Below, in pieces: positions 47,549-58,100 of a DNA stretch of 64,000 nt (its first letter is position 1; each line of letters starts with the position of its first letter). Made by a program: the position numbers and the translations under genes. Under the pieces are notes generated by a model. It saw nothing but the letters and a program-made list of their open reading frames with translations, was not told where the DNA came from and ran no database searches. The stretch comes from Larimichthys crocea (lineage: Eukaryota; Chordata; Actinopteri; Sciaenidae). The DNA lies in contig NC_040032.1 in the NCBI RefSeq assembly GCF_000972845.2, positions 10,886,334 to 10,950,333 on the forward strand, in the 5' to 3' direction.

Positions 47549-49268
47549 CTAGTAAGAGAGAAACATTTTAACATCAATAAAAAAAGCAGAACTCTGCTTG
47601 ATTTTGATACATTTTGACATTTGGTTATGATAAATCAAGGCAGATGTCAGCTCAAACTTTTTTGCACCACCCTGCTCCAGAACTGAACTTTGCTCAGCTG
47701 CATGTGTGTAACAGTTGCTGAAGGACAGGAAACATTATTCAATCTTCAATCGATATTTTTTTTGTGATTGCACTTCTCAAACAGTCAGCTTAAGATGTTT
47801 AATACACCGAGACAAAATGTGACAGACACTTAACCAATAAGCTGTGAGCAGACGGCCGAGGTTGGGTGTCACATTTACTCAGTCCAGATTTCTCTGCAGT
47901 CAGGCCTTCAACATCTTCCACATTCCTGCCTCATGCTGTACGTTTTTACATTTTCACACGTCTCGCACACTTTTACTGTAAGTACTTCTCAGCTGTGGCT
48001 TTCCGTGGCGCTGCAGGGAAGAGTTATCCATTAATCAGATGAAGAATGTTTTAAATCACACAAATGTTTTAGACTTGAATATGAAAACAAAGTTTAATGC
48101 GCAGCAAACAGTCTGCAGCCGTCAGCCTGCCGCCTTTTTTTTATTTTATGTTTCACGTTCCCGGAGTGGAAGTCAGTTTGATTTATCCGCTGCGACACAC
48201 AGCAGCGACTTTGCAACAGCACACATCAAATCTGAAATCTGCCGGTGATGGTTTGGCAGTTTCATGAATATGCAGCCGTTCTGTCATCATCTGTTACACT
48301 CCTACTGTATGTATAGAAGCATGCGGCAAACATGCACACACTTGAATAAAAAGGAAAAGATAGAGGGGTGAGAACCAGAGGGACCAAAGTGACATTTAAC
48401 TTCACAGGAGAGCCAAGACAAAAAGAAATCTGCCCTTTTAGCCCCAAATGGGTGAACGTCTTTCAGTAGATAACTTTTACATTTGTTCAGAAGTCACATG
48501 TGCCCTTTTGGCGAGTAGAAGGAGCTCATCAAGAGCTTTCATTGGATATATTTCTAACTTATTTTTGCCTCAAATGTCACTTCTGGTTGGGAGGAAAGTG
48601 ACATTTGAGGCGGAGGAAAACAAACATCAGGCGAGAAGATGGTGACAGAAAGTGGCAGATCTGTTGTGGATTTATGTTCCTGCAAGAATTGGGACGCCTG
48701 ATATAACGAGGGTAGTGCGTCAAGTGGAAACTTGTGAAGTCTGTTTTTTTTTTTTATTCCCCCTGAGATCTAATTGGTCACAAGAAAAAAAAGTTTTGTT
48801 CAAATTACAAGCATCAGTTTTGCATGAGCGGCGTTCGGTACGGTGACGCTGTCCTTGTGTGTCGTACCCAGAGTCTAATTTGCTGTCAGCTTCATTCATG
48901 CCTATCTAATGCCAGTAAATCCACATCTGATATCCCTCCTCTGCACAGAGGTGTATTGTGTGTCTCCAGCATCAGACCCTGAAGACGGCAACATTCCCCG
49001 CTCCACCTTTCAACACCAACTCCCCCTAAACTGACCGCCTGGGTCAAAGGGCAAAGATAGCAGTCAGCAGCACCACAGGAAGGAGGGGGGTAACCTAATC
49101 CAGGCTTCCTGTGGAAACACCTCAAACTTTATTGCAGATTAGGGAGGTTGTGCTTTCATGTCCCCGGGAAGGCGTGAAAGGGCCAGTACGGGTCAGTTAA
49201 GGAGGGGGTGAGGTGTTCCTTTACTGCTCCACAGGGGGTTGACCTGAGAGGCACGAGATACAAGGGAG

Positions 49269-49306
<38 letters not shown>

Positions 49307-49708
49307 TGACAGCCAGTGAAAGGAGCAATTGTGCATGTGTGTCACTTTTACAAGTCGCTTTGCTACATTCCCATGTCAGATGTGTGTCGAGGTCGGCGTG
49401 GAGTGACCCGTGACCGGGCCCGTCCTTTCTCCTCCTCCGTACACAGGCGGCTTTATGGCGACGCCTCAGGTTACAGCGTTAAACTTAACAACTACAGCAC
49501 TGAAAGAAAGCATCAAAGCTGCGGCGGACGACTAAGTTCAACGTCATCAGGAACTTCTAATACTTCACTCTGACTCTGTCTGATTGCTGCTGCACAATTT
49601 CACTCTGAAACTTTAATTTAATTCATTCATTTTTAAATTAAGGGCAAGTAACTAAGTACTCAAGTACTGTACTTAAGCACAGTTTTGAGCTACGTTTACT
49701 TCTGTAAA

Positions 49709-49743
<35 letters not shown>

Positions 49744-51603
49744 ATTGTAGTTTTTACTGTATTCCAGCTAGATTTACTAGTAACTTTACAAACTCAGATT
49801 CTCTACGACACTTTCTAATTCACATATATTTACTCTTTAAAGCATTTTCCATCTAGGACTTACAGTGTCAGTGCAGAGTTGCTACTTTAATAGATTCGAA
49901 CCCTGGGCTGCAGCAAGGTCACATTCCTGACAGTGTATCATACACAGATGGACTGCATACACTGAGTCTGATGGAGACTGTTCGAGGTGCTGACCCGCCC
50001 AAACTTGAGGTTCAGTATCTTTGCTTAACACTTGGCCATGTGGAATAACATGCTCCACCTCCTGAGCTACAGTTCCTCAAAAGTTATTCGGTCTATACAC
50101 GCCTCTGCTTTCTGTCAGCTGGCACACCTCTGTCTACCTGCAGTAACGTCGAGGAATGTCAAACCCTGTTCCTACAGAGCTTCCCATTCATTTGGCACAG
50201 CTTGATCTGCCATAGAAGACACTGGCGCATCACGGAGGAGCCTGCGGGGGGGCGCGTTTAGAGGAGCACTCCGACAGCAAAGAGAGCAGTGGGCGTGCAC
50301 GCCTGACATTGTTTCTTACTGTAAAGCAGTAGAGTAGACGTAATGGTAGATCTGTGTGTGTGTGTGTGTGTGTGTGTGAGCAACAAGGGAATGCAGAAGC
50401 TCTTTTCATGCGTCTGCACCTAAAAGATTAAGTGTGTTTTATGGAGCACGAGTAAATGATATGTAGATAAAACTAAACCACATGGCAGGAACACTCTGCT
50501 CCCGCGCTCAGAGATATCTGAAAGCACCAATTTTTAAAACCATTTGAGGTTTCTTGCATGAAACCGCGTTGAAATTAGAAAATCATCAGCGTCTCCGCGT
50601 CCTACCTCGTTGTGTTTTCTGGCCGAGTTGAGCCCGCGGGAGCCCGTGGAGCCTCTAGATGAGGAGCTTCCTGTGGTCGAGCAGTTACTGGACATCTGAC
50701 TCCTGGAGAGGTAACCAGCCTTACTGCTGTACGCCATCATGTCCTCATCTGAGGAGGATGAAGGGAGCAACACGGGGGTTAGCAGTGTGTTTAAAAGGCA
50801 GAAACACGGTGTCTTAACGGGGAAATGAAGGTTAATTTAGACAGAGATGCACATGCAGTTTAAAGATGATTTTTCAGGGCTAAAACACCAACAAACTACT
50901 TCTACTTGCCCATATTGAATTCTGCCATTGAGTCATTAGCTGTGACTGTTTGTGGAAGGAGGTGAATGAAAACACAGCGTATCATTTTCTCTTTAAAAAG
51001 CTGCAATTTTCTGCTACACGGAGGCATCATGCTGCAGAATTCCTGGGCTTTCCAGACCACACGTTGTGTTTTCATTTATGCCCAACAAACCTGCGACGTG
51101 TTTGCTTCTAAATGTTCTAGTCATGCATAAGGAACGACCTGGCATGCAGTCATGGACACATGTTACGTGTTACAATACCACGCTCTGCAAAAAAACAAAC
51201 ACTGTCTTACTCTCGCCGTGTCTTTGTCCCGAGCCTTTCCGTTGGTGACTATTGCTGCTATATTCGCTCCTCTCCAGGGAGGACAGAGCGCTGTTCCCCA
51301 CGTTGCTGGCCTCTGTGCACCCCTGAGGGCCCTGCAACCTGCTCTCCTCTGGCGGTGGCTCTGGAGGTGGCGGCAGGTCTGAAACAGAAAGAAGTGCAGG
51401 AAAGGGCATCTGTGAAGAATGTCTGCTACATCATGGCTTAAGACTGCTTTAAAACAAGAATGACAGCATGTTGTTGTTGTTGTGTCGCTGCATAATTGAA
51501 AGAGCCTGAGACGTGAGTTACGGTTTCCTTTTTAGAAAACAGGAACACGAGCCTCACAGCTCGTCTTTGTAGATTTGTCGTAGATATTCAATCACAGATG
51601 GTG

Positions 51604-51637
<34 letters not shown>

Positions 51638-54600
51638 CATTCTGAATTATTATGGAGCGTATTTATTCACTCACTGACAAAGAGTAAATAAATGCTGAAT
51701 ACTATTGAATTTGAAAACACGCCATGAATAAGTGTTACTGTTCCCTCCATCTCACCTCCTTGAATGTCTCTCCTGTACGCCGAACTCTTCGACACCTTTT
51801 TTTTCACTCGTGATTTCTGGTTGGGGGGAGTGCTTGTGTCTGCTGGGGACGAGCGACTGTGCACTGTTGGAGGGAGGAGAGGGACAACAATCAGAAAGAG
51901 GGTTTTCTTTATACTGAACAGACACGGAGCATTTCATGCAGAAATTGAAAACAGTAAGTCAACACAGTTCTAGGGTGAATGCATAAATTGTGGTTTGGCT
52001 TTGGCATGATCTTGTGTGTGTGTGTTGCGTGCAGGCTTGTATGCATGAGCACACGGCACTGCTGGACACTTTACCGGGTGTAGTCGCGCTGACGCTGTCT
52101 TCATCGAGAGCCGGCCCCTGGCTGTGGAGGCAGCGATGGGCAGGACTTTGGCACTGCAGCGTGCCAACCTCCGATGAGCCGTGATGCTGTTGGCCAGAGA
52201 GGTTGGGGTTGGACTGGGTGAGCGGCGGGCTCGGCGCCTGGGGAACTGGAACTGGACCGCAGGGTAACCTTCTGCTATGGGAAGTGAGGGCAACATGTTA
52301 CTGGAGAGGACAGATCGATGCAATCGGAGGCTAAATCTTTGGTTCAGAGTCAGGTTTTATCTTCTGTGTTGATGCTTCAGGTTCTGCCTGTCTGTTCTCT
52401 AGACGTAAAGAGTAGATTCAAATATGAACACCAGGCAAGGCCGAGCCTATTTACATACCGTGACAACTGTTGGCTGTCCGGTTGGTGGAGGCGAGGGAGG
52501 TCGTGGGGGACTCGGGCCTCCTCGTGAGGCGACGGGGTGAGCGTGGCGGTCGACTGGTGGCTGTAGGAGGTGGCCGGAGACGAGGCGATGTTCCTCTGCG
52601 GGGGCTGGGGCCCGTCCTCGCAGCCTTCCATCAGATAGGTCCTCTCTGGCAGAGGAGGACACCACTCTTCATCGGAACTACAAAAAAGACAGAGAGTGTT
52701 AGAGCTAAAATGATAGTAGACAGTGTAAGAGACATTTCTGGATCTTCTCTGCACGGGGTCTCACTGGTGCCTTAAATTCCAGCTCGTTCGGAGGCTGCTT
52801 AAAGATTAATGCCGTTCTTTGAGGCTCGGCTCGAGTCGGAGGGCCTTGCCGTTGGCAAAACTGCAGGAGGCTAAGCTTCTACTTGGGTGGGATTACTTCT
52901 TTTGAGCATGATGCTGAATGATAGTTTGCTCTGAAGATGTGAAGAGCGACTGGTGAAGGAGGAACACAGTTAATTGTGTTTTAAGGGTAGGGAAAACACT
53001 TAAATCACTCAAGCAACTGACCACAGCTGAGGTAATTGAGTTGTTAAAGCCAGAGGCACTGGAGCCACGTTGGGTTCAATACTTAATGTGCCCGTTAGAG
53101 GTGACAGTAAGTCTAAACGATGATGTAGCAGTGTAATACTAATTTATAGAGCTGTGTGTGTGTGTGTGAGAGAAAGCGATGGAGAAGGAGTCTAACTCAC
53201 CCTAAGTCCATGTCCTCGTGCTCCAGGGGCTCCTCGTCCTGCTCACACTGTTCCAGCTCTCCGATTGGAGGAGGTGGGGGCAACGCCTCCATCCAGGTCA
53301 GAGACGGGGTCTTGACAGCCTTACCCATCGCCTTCTGCTTGGGCTTTCCTGTAAAAGAGACGAGAGAAAAACACGATGATTCAAGCTGTAACAAGAAGAT
53401 CCGTCTACACCCAACAGAAAAAGGTCAAGGTCCTCCTCCTCCTCCTCACCATTGCAGCGGTCCGGCTGGGCGTACTGAGCTCCGGAGGGCCCCGGCTGGG
53501 TGATCCAGTGTCCGTCATCCGGCTGCTGCTCGCCGCCGTGTGCTGGCGCCTGTGTCTGGTTGGTGAAAGGCATGATGGAGGTGGAGGCGTAGGGGGTGGT
53601 GGAGGTGTGCTGGGCGTAGGTGAAGCCGTGCAGGTCCTCGCTGGTGGCGTCGATGGTGCTATAGATAGGACCTTCGGTGGAGCCGCCCATGCTGTACTTC
53701 TCTGTCTGGTTCAAGTAGTTGGAGATGCCGGCTTCTGCACAGGGGGCGGAGGATGGATGGAGGTTATATTCAGCACCGTCTGTTAACGCTGAATGTCTCG
53801 ACTTATCACCTCAACTCAATAATGCTTCAAATTCAAAAACATTTTCCACATTAGCACCAGAGAACAAAAACCCGTCTGTGTGAGCAGCCATACCATTGTA
53901 GTATCTCTCAGCTGTGTCGTGATTGGTGGTGCAGCAGTTGACGGCCTCTTTACCGCTGTGGACCAGGTTGGTGGTGGGCCAAGAGTCTGCAAGCCACGGG
54001 TAGTTGCCCATGTTGCCTCCGAGCACGCCGGGCCTGCAGAGACATTCTGGCATTAATTTGAGAGAAACAGCAACGACTTTCCCAGACGGAAATCAGACCC
54101 AGCAAAGAAAAAGCTGCACGGCCCGACTGTGAATTTAGACAGAATGCATGAACACAGAGCAGAATATAAATGTAGGACATAAGTGAATTACCGTCCGTTG
54201 AGTCCTGATGCCTCTCCATGAGGAAAACCAACTGCAGGAGACAGACAGAGAGAGAGAGACAGAAGTAAGGATGCATGATCTTCCATAAGGTTTGATGTGT
54301 GTGAATACTGTATGTCAGTAAAGCCAGTGTCATAGTGAAGAACACGACTACACAGAAAGAAATCTAGAGGTGTTAAACAAGTCTTCAAGGTCAAATTGAG
54401 CCCATGTGAGGGGAACGCTGTGACTATTTTTTCTCTTTAATAAAATAAATCAGACTTGCTCCAAAATGTATTTAAATGAAAAAAGCCTCGGGCAACAATC
54501 TGCCACTTCAGGTAATTTACAAGACTTCTGCCATGAGTGCGAGGTATCATATCAGGCAGCAGACAGAGAGAGCCTCGGGTCAATAACAAAATACCATTTC

Positions 54601-57600
54601 ACGTCTTAATCATTTCTGCCGACCTGCTGGCGTGTAGGCGAAGGAGGCGGTGTAGTGGCTCAGCTCCTTCCTCTTCTTGCGCCGGCAGTAGATCCAGACG
54701 CTGAAGCCCATGAGGATGACCCAGCAGGCTCCGCCGATGCCCGCGATGAACGCCGGCTGCTTGACCACGTCGGTGATCTGCTCGGCCAGACTGACGCTGC
54801 TCTCCTCGCCGCCGTCGCCGGTGCCGGCGCCTCCGCCGCCTGGCGTAGACGGCTGTTCGGCCGGCGGCTCTGGGAGAACGAGGGAGGGCAAAATAAGACA
54901 ACAAGGACGGACTGAGGGAGAACTACATCCAGTTTAATTATTAGTCATTAGTTTTGGATTTATTTGGTCATAAACCAAAATACTGAGCAAAAATAATCAA
55001 CTAACATGATGACCTAAACAATTTTGGTTCATCATGAATATTAGGGCCAAATTTCATAGTTTGAAATTAGAAATTTTGCTCAAGATCAAAACTATCAACC
55101 TCACTGTGGCACTACAGGAAAAGACAGATCACCAAAGTGATTCCAATACATCCTCTGGGAGCCATGAATGTCTTTACAAAGTTTTTTGGCAATCCACCTG
55201 AGAGTTATTGAGATACTACGTCTGTGGTGGACTGACCGACAGACAGATCTACAGTGCATCATGGGGGTTAGAGTTTGCCTGGAGTGTTTCTGCATCTCGT
55301 CTCTGTGACTCACTGATGAGGACGGACACGGGCTGACTGCGAGTGCCGATGCCGGCGCCGGTCACCGCCGCCACCTCCACCTGGTAGAGCACGCCGGGTA
55401 TCAGGCCTCTCAGCACCGTGGACAACACGTTCCCGTCCACGGTCCGGTTGACGTGGTAACGGGTCTGATTGTCGGAGCCGCCGCTGCCCGCACACCAAAC
55501 CTTTATTTTGGAGACACAAGAGTTTGTCATGCAGATTAATATCTGGTGTTAAAACATGCGGAAGCTGCGTGTGTGAGCTGCTGCTTTTACCCTGTACTCC
55601 TGGATGATGCCGTTCTGCATGCGGCTGGGTGGAGGCTCCCAGGTGACGCTGATGGCGGTGCTGTTGCTCAGCTTCACCGTTGCTACTGTAACAGCTCTCG
55701 GCGGGGCACTGGGGACTGAGAGAGCAGACGGCGTTCATGTCATTTCATGAACGGAATAAACGATTAACAAGTGAGTACACAACTACAAAAACGAGCAGGC
55801 AATAAAAGCGAGGACATCGAAGACACAAGTGAAGAAATATGAAAGTGAGCAGCTTTAAAAAGTTAATAATGTTTTTTTTTTTTGCCAGAGTAAGCTACTC
55901 AGGCAGGTCGATCCAAAGTCTATAAACGCTGGTGGCAAAGAAAAAGTTGTCTCTTGTTTTTAATCTGGAGTTTGCATCAACCAATATAAGACTGATGTGA
56001 ACCTCAGGCTGCAGAAAATCGCAGCGCGCGGAGGCTGAATTTAATGAAAAGAGGGATCAATATAAATGAACTCAAATTGCAGAGGATATAAAATTAACCC
56101 CTAAAATGAGATAACATTACTGAGATTCATGTGGTGTCAGACAGGCTAATGAACAACCATTTTCAAGGCCCTGCAATGTCAAAGAAAGCCTGGCCTAGTT
56201 TATTAAAAGACATTTTTCTTTGAATCTCTTTCCGGCAACGGAATACCTTCTTCTGGTGTCCGAACTAGCAGCGTTCGGCTGTCCTTGCCCTGGAATTCGT
56301 CGAAATAGGGACGGATCTTTATCTCGTACTCGGTTCCTTTCAGCAGGGCGGTGAGGACGGTGCTGCGCTCCGAGGGGGAGTTGATGTCCTGGAGGAGCCA
56401 GGTTCCGCCGCTGGGACGGTAGAAGAGGCGGTAGCCTTGGACGAACTGAGACTGCCGGTCAACCTTGATGAATCGAGGGTGACACAGCGGGGAAAGTTAA
56501 AAAAAAGGTGAAAAGAGAGGAGAGATGAAAATAAAGTGAACCCTTAAAAACATCTCATGAAAGGTCACTCACAGTCCAGGATACTCGGATGGAAGCTGTC
56601 GTCAGCGTGACGGGATCTTGCAGCTGGACGGCCACCTCTCCCAGCTCCCTCTGCACCTGCCTGTGGTCCACTCCCTGACCTGTAGGACTCACATCTGAAG
56701 GAGACACACACACATTCGATTCACATCGGAGCGCTGTTGCCAATGCATTAACACAGTCATGGTTTCATTCGGCATGAGATCTGACCTTGAGTCCTGACAG
56801 GCTCTGAGATGGGGCTCGGGTCGCTCAGGCCGTAGGCGTTGACAGCTCGGACGATGAACAGGTAGATGGTGTTCGGGAGAAGGCCGGTGATTGTGTGCGT
56901 TTCCATTTTGACCATGTCGGCCACAGTCTGCCACGTGCTGCCTGCTGATTGGCTGCAAAAGGACAGAAGCTGATAAATGGACTATACTTATAAAACCCAT
57001 TTCTAGTCTTCTGACCACTCAGGAAGCTTTTAAACAACACAATCCACACACACACTCGCACACTGACTGCTCATCGGAGCTGATCATTCACACACTGATG
57101 GCACAGCCTTCGGGAGGAATTTGGCTCACGGTATCTTGCCCCGAGGGAGGAGCCGGGGATCGAAGCACCAATCTTCTGATTAGTGGACGACCCGCTCTAC
57201 CTGTAGCCTGATAATTGTGAATTTGTTTGGACACTGACAGCTGAAAACAGACAGGACAGTGGACGGAGAGGAGATGGAGCAAAATAGAAGCAGAATGGAT
57301 TCTACTAGGTCAACTACCAGGATGCACCTTTGCAGCTGTCAAATAATTGTAGTACTACTTGGAGTAAAAAGTACAATATCTGTTTTGAAAATGTTGAGGT
57401 GAAGTGTCAAGTGGCATAAAAAAATATTCGAGTTAACCACGAGTGCCTCAAATCTGCACAGCACTCGAGTAAATACATACATCACTCCATACAAAACGCA
57501 TGTCTGCACACGTTCAGGAGTGCTTTGTGATGCTGATTTGATGTGCAGCTGCACAATTAAACAATGCATGAGAAGATCTCCAGGCGATAGCAGGACCTAT

Positions 57601-58061
57601 TTTCGGCTTCCTCTGATATTTCTTGTCTGGTAAACAACAGCAGATGCGAGCAGAGTGACTCGGGTTCAGAGAAGTTTTTTTGCGCTCACTAGAAAGATCT
57701 CCTCCAAACGATACAATTTGCCGTCCTGATGAATAATGTAATGAGGCTTGTACGAAGGCACAGCTGCCAACAGGAAACGAGGGCATGTTTCTCAGCCTTG
57801 TGGCACTCCCCTCAGATGCATTATCCCGCCACCCCGCAACCCCGCAACCCCCGTTCCCTCTTCCTCCCGTCTCTTCTTTTTTTTCTCTGTGAATTCGCCG
57901 TCACCTTGGCAGAGCAGCAGTCACGAAGGCCTCGCCGAGCATTTGTTTGACACTTTTAGATTTTCCCCAAGGGTACTGTGAGGCGGGGGGGTTTGTGGAG
58001 AACTAGCTTCAGTGCTGCACAATTAGACCAAAGAGGAAAACGACTCATGAATACTCATCTG

Positions 58062-58100
<39 letters not shown>

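Larger units (their letters stand above)
47549..50605 (-). other. robo3 last intron
   Basis: 3 kb. Contains a (GT)n repeat (49272-49301), a (GTA)n repeat (49711-49743) within a repeat fragment (49640-49860), and another GT repeat (50352-50378). If retained, it extends the robo3 frame by 23 codons (see findings). No other gene recognised. Confidence 0.65.

Noticed and set aside
52470..53786. Long + strand frames across the robo3 tail exons
   Set aside because: They are antisense shadows of robo3 exons; the minus-strand frames carry the Robo motifs and correct splice phases.
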